From the NCBI GenBank assembly GCA_020438215.1, contig JAGQUX010000006.1, positions 24,231-88,230 on the forward strand: DNA of 64,000 nt, given 5' to 3'. Positions within the stretch are counted from its first letter, which is position 1. Every line of letters begins with the position of its first letter. The stretch comes from Armatimonadota bacterium. Lineage in GTDB: Bacteria; Armatimonadota; Fimbriimonadia; Fimbriimonadales; Fimbriimonadaceae. Shown piece after piece: positions 16,237-24,517 of this stretch. The notes below the pieces were generated by a model that was not told where the DNA came from, made no database searches, and worked only from the letters and a program-made list of their open reading frames with translations. The position numbers and the translations under genes are program-made.

Positions 16237-17310
16237 TTACTTGAGTGTTTCTTTGAGTTGCTTGACGTAATCTTCCCAGGTTCCTTTCATGTTCGGATCT
16301 TGGATTTCGATTTTCGCTTCCGCAATCTTCTTTGCAATATCTTGGGTGATTTCCTTACCTTCCGCACCGCGGGTCACGCCAAGTTCGCGCTTGATCAAAA
16401 TGCGATCTTCTGCGGTTGGCTCATTCTTTTTCTCAGCAGTCTTGCTGTGAACGTAGAACTTTGCGAAAGCAGTTTGCCCTTGAATTGTGATTTGCACCCA
16501 TCCGGTTGGCTTGTTGACATCGGTCGCTTCAATGGTTTTGGGCAGGTCAGCGCTAAATCCAGCCAACTGTGCTGTTGGGATCGGCTGAGCCGCGAGTTTC
16601 CCGTTGTTCTTCTTCAAATTCGGGTCATCGCTCATCGCAAGGGCAACGTCTTTGAAGTTCTTACCAGTTGCGAGTTCGCTGTCAACTTCGCCTTTCTTCG
16701 CTTCAGTACCAACCAGAATCCAAGAAAGGTCAACCTTCGCCGGATCGGTGAATCGAGCCGGATTCGCTTCGATGTAATTGTCAACATCCTTGTCGGAGAT
16801 AGTCACACCTTTCGTGATAAGGTTGTTGCGTGCGAGTTCAAAGGAGATATTTTCTTTGATTGCCCGCATCGACATATTCCGTCCGATTTGCAATTCCTTG
16901 ACATAGCTCGACTTTCGCTTGGTCTGCAGAGCAATTTCTGCTTCAACATCTTTTTCAGAAGGAAGTACGCCCTGATCTTTCGCCATTTGGAAAACGACTT
17001 TCCGTGTGATCAGGTCGCGCATGGCTTGAAAGCCGAGGGTTCCTTGCTGTCCAGCAACGTTGACGTTTGCAGCAGCACCATTTGCCAGCATTTGCAACGT
17101 CATTTGCGCTTGGTCATTGGGCATACCGGAGAGGGTGACCTGAACGCTTGGCTTGGATTTCAGCTGGTCGAGGAGTTCTTCGCTGGTGATCTTGTCACCG
17201 TTTACGGTTGCAATGGCCGATCCGCCCGCGCTACCGCCTTTTCCGCAGCCGACGAGTCCAACCGTCAGGACAAGTGCGGACATCAGCAAAATTTGATTCT
17301 TAGAAGTCAT
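16237..17310 (-). CDS. SurA/PrsA-like peptidyl-prolyl isomerase lipoprotein
   Basis: About 357 residues from ATG 17310. A lipoprotein signal (hydrophobic stretch ending LTVGLVGC, then GKGGSAGG) is followed by a SurA_N-type chaperone domain (~35-175: AIATVNGDKITSEELLDQL, then long helices) and a partial PpiC-like region (~195-300, with DVALAMSDDPNLKKNNGKL). The parvulin active-site pattern is weak, so chaperone activity may dominate. It should act in the periplasm, anchored by lipid, helping fold outer-membrane or exported proteins. It stands alone and ends at a bidirectional terminator. Confidence 0.82.
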   Translation of the reverse strand: MTSKNQILLMSALVLTVGLVGCGKGGSAGGSAIATVNGDKITSEELLDQLKSKPSVQVTLSGMPNDQAQMTLQMLANGAAANVNVAGQQGTLGFQAMRDLITRKVVFQMAKDQGVLPSEKDVEAEIALQTKRKSSYVKELQIGRNMSMRAIKENISFELARNNLITKGVTISDKDVDNYIEANPARFTDPAKVDLSWILVGTEAKKGEVDSELATGKNFKDVALAMSDDPNLKKNNGKLAAQPIPTAQLAGFSADLPKTIEATDVNKPTGWVQITIQGQTAFAKFYVHSKTAEKKNEPTAEDRILIKRELGVTRGAEGKEITQDIAKKIAEAKIEIQDPNMKGTWEDYVKQLKETLK

Positions 17311-17414
17311 GGTGTGGCTCTTTGAGAGGTTGTTGAGACAGCTTGGTTGCTTCCTGCAAGCGCAAGTCTGCCAATAGTTCAACACACTTCCTTCAAAAAG
17401 TGTGCCACAAAGGG

Positions 17415-17651
17415 CTATGCGGAGATGTCTAGGCCCGGTCTTTCGCCGTTCTGGGGAGCTTTCGGCTTTTTCTTATCTGCTTCATGAAGGTCTATCACCT
17501 CTTCATGGAGTTCGAGAGTGTCTTCATCATGATGGGCGTCAGCATCCTCCCGTCGCGGCTGTTCTTTCTTCTTTCCGCGGTCTGGATGATCAAACCTCGT
17601 CGTGATCTTCTGAGGTTGATTGATTGGGGGAATGCGATCGATGTCGCCCAT
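17415..17651 (-). CDS. Small hydrophilic protein downstream of the FliA-type sigma factor
   Basis: A 78-residue, very charged frame with a His/Asp/Glu-rich middle (DADAHHDEDTLELHEE). Its ATG is 6 bases after the sigma factor stop, so it would be translationally coupled. No family recognised, and composition alone cannot exclude a chance frame. Candidates would be an anti-sigma-like modulator or a flagellum-related small protein, both speculative. Confidence 0.45.
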   Translation of the reverse strand: MGDIDRIPPINQPQKITTRFDHPDRGKKKEQPRREDADAHHDEDTLELHEEVIDLHEADKKKPKAPQNGERPGLDISA

Positions 17652-17657
17652 CTTCTT

Positions 17658-18443
17658 TTATGCCACGTGTGGCACTCCTTCATCCCTCAAAAAATTTCTG
17701 AGGCGGCCCATTGCTTGAGTGTGAAGCTGATAAACCCGGCTTTCACTGACACCCAGCACTTTGCCAATTTCTTTGAATGTCAAACCTTCGAAATAGTAAA
17801 GCGCAATGACCAATCGCTCGCGTTCGGGAAGCTTATCTACCCCGGAAGCCAGCACGCGTCGAAGTTCTTTCCCTTCGACTTCGCCATCGGGATCAGCGTC
17901 TTCATCCACAATCATTTCAACGAAATGGATGTGGTCATCCCCATCCGCAGATCCTCCACCGACGATGTCATCAAGCGAATAGACGTTGGTTTTCCCAATG
18001 CGCTGTTGAAGATCAGAAACTTCTTGTTCGCTATATCCCAGATAGTCGCTCAGTTCGCGGACAGAAGGGACATAACCCAGCTCCGGTTCAAGCGCTTTTA
18101 CTGCGCGATCCAGTGCCTTGAGTTTTTCGCGGATGCTACGCGGAACCCAATCTTCATCGCGGAGCATTTCCAAAATTGCTCCTCGGATGAGAGCGATTGC
18201 GTAGGTTTCAAATTTGACGTCGCGGGTCGGGTCGTATTGATCCACGGATTTGATCAAACCAATGACACCAGCACTGACAAGATCATCGCGATCCATTCCA
18301 TTCGGAACTGAAGTGACCAAGCGGCCAGCCGTAATCTTGACCAGATAACTGTAGTGGTTGATCAGTTCCATGCGCGCTTCGGGCGCTTTGTAAACCTTGT
18401 AATCAATCCAAGTCCGTTGTAGCTGTTCGGGCGATAAGGGCAT
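17658..18443 (-). CDS. RNA polymerase sigma factor, FliA/WhiG (sigma-28) type
   Basis: The 261-residue factor has region 2 (GMDRDDLVSAGVIGLIKSVDQYD, ~48-70), the RDEDWVPRSIREK block (~93-105) that marks FliA/WhiG sigma factors, region 3 (VPSVRELSDYLGYSEQEV) and region 4 (ERERLVIALYYFEGLTFKEIGKVL, then an HTH with ESRVYQLHTQAM). Such factors direct flagellar/chemotaxis genes. This fits the chemotaxis operon at 37-42 kb, though no flagellar structural gene is in the window. ATG 18443 follows GGGAG by 10 bases. The small membrane-protein gene upstream is 18 bases away, probably co-transcribed. Confidence 0.92.
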   Translation of the reverse strand: MPLSPEQLQRTWIDYKVYKAPEARMELINHYSYLVKITAGRLVTSVPNGMDRDDLVSAGVIGLIKSVDQYDPTRDVKFETYAIALIRGAILEMLRDEDWVPRSIREKLKALDRAVKALEPELGYVPSVRELSDYLGYSEQEVSDLQQRIGKTNVYSLDDIVGGGSADGDDHIHFVEMIVDEDADPDGEVEGKELRRVLASGVDKLPERERLVIALYYFEGLTFKEIGKVLGVSESRVYQLHTQAMGRLRNFLRDEGVPHVA

Positions 18444-18461
18444 ATGATAGACGCTCCCAGT

Positions 18462-18734
18462 TTATGCTGCCTCTGCACTTTCCTCGGTTTCCGGCGCGAC
18501 TTCGCCCTCTGTCGTTTCTTCTTCCGAAACCTGTTCTGCTGCCAGTACTAGACTGATATCAAGCACCTCCGGTTCCGGCTTCTTACCAAAAATGCTTTCC
18601 CAGAAAGCACCGGCAAGATGTCCGACAAAAAACGCAATCCCCGCTCGAATCACCGTCGTTTGAGCGTCAATCCCACTCAAAATACAGGCGGCCAGAGCCG
18701 CGAACGAAAGCAATGCCGCTAGAAAACGTGACAT
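18462..18734 (-). CDS. Small two-helix membrane protein
   Basis: A 90-residue protein with two hydrophobic helices (~2-20 and ~28-48) and an acidic Glu-rich tail (about residues 65-90). ATG 18734 is chosen because AGGAGGG lies 6 bases upstream; a GTG at 18740 overlaps that signal. It precedes the FliA-type sigma gene by 18 bases, suggesting an operon. No family recognised. Confidence 0.7.
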   Translation of the reverse strand: MSRFLAALLSFAALAACILSGIDAQTTVIRAGIAFFVGHLAGAFWESIFGKKPEPEVLDISLVLAAEQVSEEETTEGEVAPETEESAEAA

Positions 18735-18846
18735 TTCCACCCTCCTAATTTCGACATTTCTTCGTTCACATTCTGAATACTGGCAAATTTATGGACGTTC
18801 CTCACCCCAAACTTGGAGCAAATCTCTCACTTTTCTGGCTGAAACC

Positions 18847-19611
18847 CTAAAGTGGTATGCGAAGTCCATCAAAAGCCAGCCGAATTTGCGGCGGCAATGT
18901 CAATTCCGTTTTGTCGTGATCGTAGTCATCACACAGGTGCGTGAAGTACGTCATCTTTGCCCCGATTTCTTGCGCAACTTCCAGCGATTTTTCAAAATGG
19001 AAGTGATTCGGGTGAGGGCGGAGCCGCACAGCATCCAAAACCAATACATCTAGCCCTTCCAAAAGCGGCATCACATCAGCGGGGATGTGGCTAACATCGG
19101 TGATGTAGGCAAAGTTGTTCACTCGCAAGCCCATGCAGGGGATCTGGCCATGTTCCACCCAGAAAGTCCGAATCTTCATCCCGCCATGCTCAATCCATTC
19201 AGGGGCATCCCGCAAATCCATGCGCGGCACCCAGATTCCTTTCGGGAACTGCTGGAAAGCGTAAGGAAATATCCGTTTGATGTCCTCTTGGTACTGCGGA
19301 GAGGTGTAAACCGGAATCGGCTTTTCGTATTTCAAGCAAAACGCGCGGATGTCATCCATCCCCATCACATGATCAGCATGGGTGTGGGTGATCAGCACGG
19401 CCTCAATGTCAAGGATATTCTCGCGCACCATTTGAATCCGCATCTCCGGCGCGCAATCCACAAGGACATTGCCTTCCGGCCCTTGCAAAAGCACAGAACA
19501 CCGCGTGCGATGATTCTTGGGGTTAGCAAGGAATTCTTCCGGATACTCAATGCCCAGCGTAGGGACACCGTTGCTGGTGCCCGAACCGAGAATGATCGCC
19601 GTCCCCGACAT
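18847..19611 (-). CDS. Metallo-beta-lactamase-fold hydrolase (PhnP-like)
   Basis: The 254-residue product opens AIILGSGTSNGVPTLG, the glycine-rich start of PhnP-type phosphodiesterases. It has the metal motif THTHADHVMGMDD (~75-87, HxHxDH), later metal ligands at YITDVSH (~168) and a terminal THLCDDYDHD histidine. The specificity is open: cyclic phosphodiester and lipoate-linked roles are known in relatives. Its start overlaps the stop of the upstream gene. It is a second PhnP-like copy beside 5111-5917. Confidence 0.87.
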   Translation of the reverse strand: MSGTAIILGSGTSNGVPTLGIEYPEEFLANPKNHRTRCSVLLQGPEGNVLVDCAPEMRIQMVRENILDIEAVLITHTHADHVMGMDDIRAFCLKYEKPIPVYTSPQYQEDIKRIFPYAFQQFPKGIWVPRMDLRDAPEWIEHGGMKIRTFWVEHGQIPCMGLRVNNFAYITDVSHIPADVMPLLEGLDVLVLDAVRLRPHPNHFHFEKSLEVAQEIGAKMTYFTHLCDDYDHDKTELTLPPQIRLAFDGLRIPL

Positions 19612-20222
19612 CAGCCTTGGAATGTGCGTTCAAGAACTTTAAGGGCGACAAAAGCACTCGGCAACTCGCAATATTTAGAGATCCGCTCGAGGCACCGAGC
19701 ATAGTTCCGCTCTGCAAGATCATCAGTAATGGGAGTTTCAATCAATGCCGTCCCGACAATCTCGACCGCCTGCATAAAGTACTTCGCCCGATTTTGCGGC
19801 AAAGTCCGGTTAGGGGTATTTGCGTAAGCCCGGCTCAAGTCTTCATAGATGGAATCCCAACTCCGGCCAGCGGCGATTTCCTTTTTCTGCCGTTGAAGCG
19901 CGTGTTCTTGAAGTCGGCGCCGCTCTTCAATCCGCTGTTTCTCGGTGACCCAATCGCTCTCAGTTGTGCCATTGAGGACGTAGAGCGTCATCTTGTCGCC
20001 CATTTTCCGCGTCATCGTATCTTCGATGACTTTGCGGATTTGCGGCAACTTGAGGTGACCCGCAAGGTCGCTGGAACTGCTTTCCAGCCCAACGACGAGG
20101 TTCCCATCCTCAACTGTGATAGGGACACAAGCTCGGATTGCAGTCCAAACTCCAACCCCTGTCACTTGCTGGAGCATTTCCGGGACAGCGTCCTTCCACT
20201 CTTCCACGACGTTCGGCATCAC
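19611..20222 (-). CDS. Hypothetical protein with DnaA-domain-I/DciA-like N terminus
   Basis: About 203 residues. The first ~90 residues (EEWKDAVPEMLQQVTGVGVWTAI, then PITVEDGNLVVGLES, then HLKLPQIRKVIEDTM) show the rhythm of DnaA domain I or DUF721/DciA domains: a helix, a W, a beta hairpin and a basic helix. No ATPase domain follows; instead there is an Arg/Glu-rich helix (~105-130) and a helical C-terminal half. The similarity is a pattern impression, not a match. Start is GTG 20222 or ATG 20219. CATAAT lies 5 bases before the GTG, another leaderless-type start. Confidence 0.6.
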   Translation of the reverse strand: MMPNVVEEWKDAVPEMLQQVTGVGVWTAIRACVPITVEDGNLVVGLESSSSDLAGHLKLPQIRKVIEDTMTRKMGDKMTLYVLNGTTESDWVTEKQRIEERRRLQEHALQRQKKEIAAGRSWDSIYEDLSRAYANTPNRTLPQNRAKYFMQAVEIVGTALIETPITDDLAERNYARCLERISKYCELPSAFVALKVLERTFQG

Positions 20223-20253
20223 TTTTGATTATGGCGAATATTGGCCCGTAACT

Positions 20254-20796
20254 TCACTTGGTTGCATCCCAAGAGGTGACTTCTTGGTGAGGATCGGGGC
20301 GTTTGAACTCAGGCTCGAACATGCTCATCCATTTTCCTTGGAAGGTCACTCGGCCGGTCATCCCTTCACCGCAATTCGCCAAAACCGTGTGGTGAGTCTC
20401 GAGTTCTCGCTTCTCGCCAGTTGGGAATTGAACCTGGACGTAGTACTTCAACTCCTCGGGCGGATACATATCGGTGTCAAAAACGTGCTCGCCGCGTTTC
20501 GTATTCATGATGACCGCGATGATCCGGGTGCCGTCCACTTTTTGAACCGGCTTCTTATCATCCTTGCCGAAACTCTCTTTCAAACCTACGATTACGGCGG
20601 CGGCAAAACTCGCGATGCCAAGCAAGACCAACAAAATTCCGAGCCCGGCCGCGTTCATCAGCCCGAAATCGCCATGCATGACCACTTGCAAAGGTGCCCC
20701 CGCTAGCGCAATGACCGTCACAATCGGCCCAATAATCACCATCAGAATTCCTGCGACGATGAACCCAATAATCTGTTTTTGCTTCCCCGTATTCAT
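20254..20796 (-). CDS. Two-helix membrane protein with DUF2500/DUF3592-like domain
   Basis: A 180-residue protein with two transmembrane helices (~8-33 and ~47-72) followed by a soluble domain (~85-170). Its TRIIAVIMNTKRGEHVF, YYVQVQFPTGEKRELETHHTVLANCGEGMTGRVTFQGKW-like pattern resembles the beta-rich DUF2500/DUF3592 domains. Function unknown. ATG 20796 follows GAGGG, which is locked in a hairpin (20802-20836) on read-through transcripts from the upstream ribonuclease gene. Confidence 0.7.
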   Translation of the reverse strand: MNTGKQKQIIGFIVAGILMVIIGPIVTVIALAGAPLQVVMHGDFGLMNAAGLGILLVLLGIASFAAAVIVGLKESFGKDDKKPVQKVDGTRIIAVIMNTKRGEHVFDTDMYPPEELKYYVQVQFPTGEKRELETHHTVLANCGEGMTGRVTFQGKWMSMFEPEFKRPDPHQEVTSWDATK

Positions 20797-20801
20797 AAAA
20801 A

Positions 20802-20836
20802 TGCCCTCGTTTCCTATTGTAAAGGAATCGAGGGCA
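20802..20836 (-). terminator. Terminator-like hairpin after the RNase E/G gene, with a -10 box in its loop
   Basis: TGCCCTCG and CGAGGGCA, extended by TTCCT/AGGAA, form a strong hairpin. On the minus strand it is followed by ATTTTTATG, so it can terminate the ribonuclease transcript and would sequester the GAGGG ribosome-binding site of the next gene. The loop contains TACAAT, a possible -10 box whose transcript would lack the 5' arm. Confidence 0.6.
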
Positions 20837-20859
20837 AATTTGCTACTTTGTGCAGATTC

Positions 20860-22656
20860 TTAGTTGAGTCGTCCTTTACCAGGGATGATCACATCAGCCA
20901 CAGCAAAGGCTCGGCGGATATCAAGTAGGTTCACTTTCACCCGCTGACCGACTAGGTCGTGTCCATCAATCAGTTCGACATAGAAACCGTCGTCTGTCCA
21001 ACCGATCGCTTTGTAGCCGCTCATCGCGTGGGAACTGCGGACGTTGCATTCCAGAACCTGGGCTCGGCGGAAGTTCATCAGCTTGGCGTCGAAGCTTTCC
21101 ATCGTTCCCGCTTCGATTTCGAACTCATCAATCTCAAAATCGTAGTTTGCGCGAAGGTAAACGCCGCGATTCAGTTCGTGCTCAAGATCTTCAATCGCCT
21201 CGCCATCAGGGCCGATGAGAGATTCCACCACCGCCGGGTGACACTGAATAAAGAACGCATTGCCTTCTTCGTTCAGTTGGCGGCGCATAGCTCGCTCAAT
21301 CCAAAGGCTGACGGTATCCGTGCTCGGGACACGTCCTCGGCCTTCGCACATCGGACATTCAACGGTGATCGCTTCGGTGACCGATTCGCCGGTTCGCTTC
21401 CGAGTGATCTCAACCAATCCTAGCGAGGAAATACGTCCAACTCGGTTTCGAGCGCGATCTTTCTCCAAAACTTTGGTGAAGTGAGCAAGCAGTTTCTTCT
21501 TATCTTCTGCCGACTCCATGTCAATAAAGTCGATCACGATAATCCCACCCATATCTCGGAGGCGAAGCTGGCGACCCACCTCTTCAGCGGCTTCCATATT
21601 CGTTTTAAGGATCGTCTCGTTGAGGCTCGTCTTCCCGACCTGCTTCCCGGTGTTGATATCAATCGCGGTAAGAGCCTCCATTTGGTCGATGACCAAATAT
21701 GCGCCGTTTTTCAGCCAAACCACCGGATCAAGCAACGAATCCAAATCCTTTTCAATCTTGTACTGATCAAAAATGGGTTCTTCTTGGTCGTAAAGCTCAA
21801 TCTTATCCTTCAGCTTCGGCGCAACCATCCCCGCGACCATGCTGACCTTTTCGTATTCTTCTGGGTCATCAATCACGAGGCGATCAATTTCATCGCCGAA
21901 TACGTCGCGGATGGTGCGATAGAGGAGAGTTTGATCGCGGTGAACAACCGCTGGTGCGCGAAGTCGCCGGGCATTTTCCATCACCTGGCTCCAAAGCTGT
22001 TGCAGGAACTGGATATCTGCCTTGAGTTCAGCTTCGGTGCGACCTTCACATTCCGTTCGCATCACGAGGCCGAAACCTTCTGGCATCAGCTTTTCACCAA
22101 TGCGGCGAAGTCGCTCTCGCTCTTTCCGATCTTCAATCTTGCGGCTGACGCCCAAATGGTTGCCTTCCGGCATCAAAACCACATAGCGACCAGGAAGAGA
22201 AATTCGTGTTGTTACGCGGGCACCTTTGGTTCCGCGGGGCCCTTTAGTGACTTGCACCATCAGCTCTTGCCCCGGCTTGATCAATTCTTTGATCTTTCGG
22301 CGGCGCAACTCCGAGCGGCGAATGCTCGCTGGGCTGGTGTCGTGGGTTTCTTCCGGCAGGATGTCGGCGACATAGAGGAAAGCGTTGCGTTCTAGTCCCA
22401 GATCAACAAATGCCGCGTCCATTCCAGGCAGTACGTTTTGAACAATCCCTTTGAAGATGGAGCCAACAACCCGTTCTTCCCGCTCAACGCGGTACTCCAT
22501 CAGCTTGCTGTCTTCCAGCAAAGCGATACGGGTTTCCCGGCTTGCGCAGTTCACCAAGATATCAATATTCTTGGGTTTGCCGCTTCCGGAGGTCGAGGCG
22601 CGCCGTGGCGCGCGAGTTGTCGTTTTTTTAGTTGTAGTCGTGCTTTTTCGGCTCAC
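20860..22656 (-). CDS. rng: Ribonuclease G/E
   Basis: RNase E/G endonucleases process rRNA and start mRNA decay. After a basic, Thr/Lys-rich N-terminal tail, the protein has the S1 domain (VGSIFKGIVQNVLPGMDAAFVDLGLERNAFLYVAD), the 5'-sensor region (GPRGTKGARVTTRISLPGR), the DNase I-like catalytic block (GGIIVIDFIDME with two catalytic aspartates) and the Zn-link CPMCEGRGR. About 598 residues from GTG 22656, chosen for AAGGA 8 bases upstream; longer frames start at 22704 (ATG) or 22842. It has no long disordered degradosome scaffold, so it is RNase G-like in length. Confidence 0.93.
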   Translation of the reverse strand: MSRKSTTTTKKTTTRAPRRASTSGSGKPKNIDILVNCASRETRIALLEDSKLMEYRVEREERVVGSIFKGIVQNVLPGMDAAFVDLGLERNAFLYVADILPEETHDTSPASIRRSELRRRKIKELIKPGQELMVQVTKGPRGTKGARVTTRISLPGRYVVLMPEGNHLGVSRKIEDRKERERLRRIGEKLMPEGFGLVMRTECEGRTEAELKADIQFLQQLWSQVMENARRLRAPAVVHRDQTLLYRTIRDVFGDEIDRLVIDDPEEYEKVSMVAGMVAPKLKDKIELYDQEEPIFDQYKIEKDLDSLLDPVVWLKNGAYLVIDQMEALTAIDINTGKQVGKTSLNETILKTNMEAAEEVGRQLRLRDMGGIIVIDFIDMESAEDKKKLLAHFTKVLEKDRARNRVGRISSLGLVEITRKRTGESVTEAITVECPMCEGRGRVPSTDTVSLWIERAMRRQLNEEGNAFFIQCHPAVVESLIGPDGEAIEDLEHELNRGVYLRANYDFEIDEFEIEAGTMESFDAKLMNFRRAQVLECNVRSSHAMSGYKAIGWTDDGFYVELIDGHDLVGQRVKVNLLDIRRAFAVADVIIPGKGRLN

Positions 22657-22794
22657 GAGAAAAATCCTTGTTGTGGCTGACTTTGAGTTCAGCGGACTCT
22701 GCATCGTCTGGCGGCTCGGTTGATTCAACGCGACGGCGATGCCTGTGGAAAAATCATACCTTTCTGAACCAAGACGGGCCGGGGATCGGCTAGG

Positions 22795-22800
22795 TAGCAT
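22795..22800 (+). promoter_or_regulatory. -10-like box TAGCAT, probable leaderless start of the FmdB-like gene
   Basis: TAGCAT ends 6 bases before GTG 22807, with no ribosome-binding site between. Confidence 0.4.
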
Positions 22801-22806
22801 GAACCT

Positions 22807-23127
22807 GTGCCAATTTACGAGTTCGAGTGTCAGAAATGTCACGCTAAGTTCAGCGAACTCGTTGGGATCAGTGAATCACTCGAATCTGTTACCTGCCCAA
22901 AGTGCGGAGCAAATCGGGTTCAAAAGCTGGTCAGCCGATTCCGGCGCGGACGGAGCGAAGACGACCGACTCTCAGAAGTCTCTGATCGGCTAGACTCAAT
23001 GTCCGATCCTGATTCCGGCCAAGCAACACGAGAACTTGTCCGTGAAATGGGCAAGGCTCTGGACGAAGATTTCAGCGACGAAGCAGAAGAGATGTTTGAA
23101 GAAGATATGGATGGGGGCGCAAAGTGA
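22807..23127 (+). CDS. FmdB-family zinc-ribbon protein
   Basis: The 106-residue protein begins PIYEFECQKCHAKFSEL, the signature of FmdB-type regulatory zinc ribbons, with CxxC pairs near residues 8-11 and 29-32 (CPKCGANRVQKL). An acidic, serine-rich tail follows. The domain binds zinc and is proposed to regulate transcription in relatives. It overlaps tdk by 4 bases (GTGA), so the two are coupled. Confidence 0.88.
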   Translation: MPIYEFECQKCHAKFSELVGISESLESVTCPKCGANRVQKLVSRFRRGRSEDDRLSEVSDRLDSMSDPDSGQATRELVREMGKALDEDFSDEAEEMFEEDMDGGAK

Positions 23128-23714
23128 GAAAAAAAGTAGGGCAACTGACAGTTGTCTGCGGGAGCATGTACGCCGGAAAAAGCGAAGAGCTGATTCGTCG
23201 TGCTCGCCGGGCACTCTACGCCAAAAAGAAAGTCCAAGTCTTCAAGCCGTGCATCGACCGTCGCTACGATGAAGAAATGGTGGTCACCCACATGGGGGTT
23301 AAGCACGAGGCGATTCCGGTGGTCGGCGTTCTTGAACTGAGTCAATCGGTGGAAGCGGACACCGACTTTGTTTGTATTGAAGAGGTGCAGTTCTTCGACT
23401 CTTCTATCGTGGATCTGGTTGTTGCCTGGGCGGATGCTGGACTTGAAGTCGTTTGCGCCGGACTTGATCAAGATTTTCGTCGAAAACCGTTTGGGCCAAT
23501 GGGCGATCTCATGGCGGTTGCTGATGAAGTCGTCAAGCTCCGCGCGATTTGCATCACGTGCGGGCGACCAGCCAGCCACACTCAGCGGATTATTGATGGC
23601 AACCCCGCTCGCGAAGACGATCCGATTGTTTTAATCGGGGCAACCGAAGCTTACGAAGCTCGGTGCCGAGGTTGCCACAAATTGCTCAAAGGCAAACGCA
23701 GAAAATCAGACTAG
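23124..23714 (+). CDS. tdk: Thymidine kinase (type II)
   Basis: Tdk phosphorylates thymidine with ATP in the salvage pathway. The 196-residue enzyme has the P-loop CGSMYAGKSEELIRR (~12-26), catalytic base region CIEEVQFFD (~86), CAGLDQDFRRKPFG (~112-125) and a zinc site built from CITCGRPA (~147) and CRGCHKL (~185). Start GTG 23124 overlaps the FmdB-like gene. Convergent with the secreted protein gene at 23711. Confidence 0.95.
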   Translation: MRKKVGQLTVVCGSMYAGKSEELIRRARRALYAKKKVQVFKPCIDRRYDEEMVVTHMGVKHEAIPVVGVLELSQSVEADTDFVCIEEVQFFDSSIVDLVVAWADAGLEVVCAGLDQDFRRKPFGPMGDLMAVADEVVKLRAICITCGRPASHTQRIIDGNPAREDDPIVLIGATEAYEARCRGCHKLLKGKRRKSD

Positions 23715-24406
23715 CTCTTGGATTTTCGTAGAGTGCTTGTGTACTTCATATCGAACACTTGATCTTGCACAGGAGCATTTGTCATCTCGCCCTGAGATTT
23801 CACGCGTAGCCCAGACTTGATGTCAATCCAGTGGAAGCCATTCCCGCCGGCGGTCTGAGTAGATTCTGATTCATGCGCCTCGTACTTGATCTTATAGCAT
23901 TCGTATCCATCAACGGATTCCTTTCCAACAATTTCGTAGCTCAGCTTTGTAGCGGGTGTTCCGAGATCGGCGTCATGATCGTATCGCACTTCCCAGCGGC
24001 TTCCCACTTCGACATCACCTTCCGGATATGACATCGCCCAAAGCCGCATAAATCGCATATGAAAAACGGTGGGCTCTTCGTTTTCGACCTTGGTTGGGAG
24101 CCCATTTTTGCCGTGATGAGAAGTGGCTAATTCTGTCCCCTGCGATTCGTCGTAGCCACCCATGTTAATGTACGACTCTACAATTTCGTTTTTCTGGGAG
24201 AAAGAACCATCCGCTTTCTTGGCGGTAACGGTCTCCCGCAGATGAGCGGTATAGAGGACTTCCTGGCCCTGCATATCCACTTTCACTTGCAGATCATATG
24301 AGTGGGGCTTGTCCTTCTCAGTGTACGGGGTTAGCTTGGCCGGAGCGAGTGCCATAACGGCAGTTGCGGCAGACAGAATTCCAATCGAGAGCAATCGAAC
24401 TAACAT
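23711..24406 (-). CDS. Secreted protein, paralogue of the adjacent 24518-25207 gene
   Basis: About 231 residues with a signal peptide (basic start, hydrophobic to ALAPAKL). The body is beta-rich and carries blocks shared with the next gene: W/S PEGDVEVGSRWEVRYD, EIVGKESVDGYECYKIKYEAHE and IDIKSGLRVKSQGEMTNAP. These resemble DUF6263-like periplasmic proteins whose C-terminal region ends in a KSGL...EG motif; function unknown. ATG 24406 follows GAGGAGAA. An intrinsic terminator lies between this gene and its upstream paralogue, so the two have separate transcripts. Confidence 0.75.
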   Translation of the reverse strand: MLVRLLSIGILSAATAVMALAPAKLTPYTEKDKPHSYDLQVKVDMQGQEVLYTAHLRETVTAKKADGSFSQKNEIVESYINMGGYDESQGTELATSHHGKNGLPTKVENEEPTVFHMRFMRLWAMSYPEGDVEVGSRWEVRYDHDADLGTPATKLSYEIVGKESVDGYECYKIKYEAHESESTQTAGGNGFHWIDIKSGLRVKSQGEMTNAPVQDQVFDMKYTSTLRKSKS

Positions 24407-24464
24407 ATTTCTCCTCGTTATGAGGCGGTTACCGCAACGCTCTGATTTGCGTTGCGGCAAAAGA

Positions 24465-24500
24465 GAAAAGGTCTGGAGACAATTGTCCCCAGACCTTCCA
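24465..24500 (-). terminator. Intrinsic terminator between the two paralogues
   Basis: AAGGTCTGG.GACAATTGTC.CCAGACCTT forms a long hairpin. Read on the minus strand it is followed by TTTCTCTTTT. Confidence 0.85.
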
Positions 24501-24517
24501 TCATAAGATAAACGAGA

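Noticed and set aside
16258..17325. 355-codon plus-strand open frame over the SurA-like gene
   Set aside because: Antisense to a gene with a clear lipoprotein signal and a terminator; composition is that of a shadow frame.
17484..18311. 275-codon plus-strand open frame over the FliA-type sigma gene
   Set aside because: Antisense to a sigma factor with all regions intact; no motif.
21481..22395. 304-codon plus-strand open frame over the ribonuclease E/G gene
   Set aside because: Antisense to the conserved S1 and sensor region of rng, with no motif or start signal of its own.
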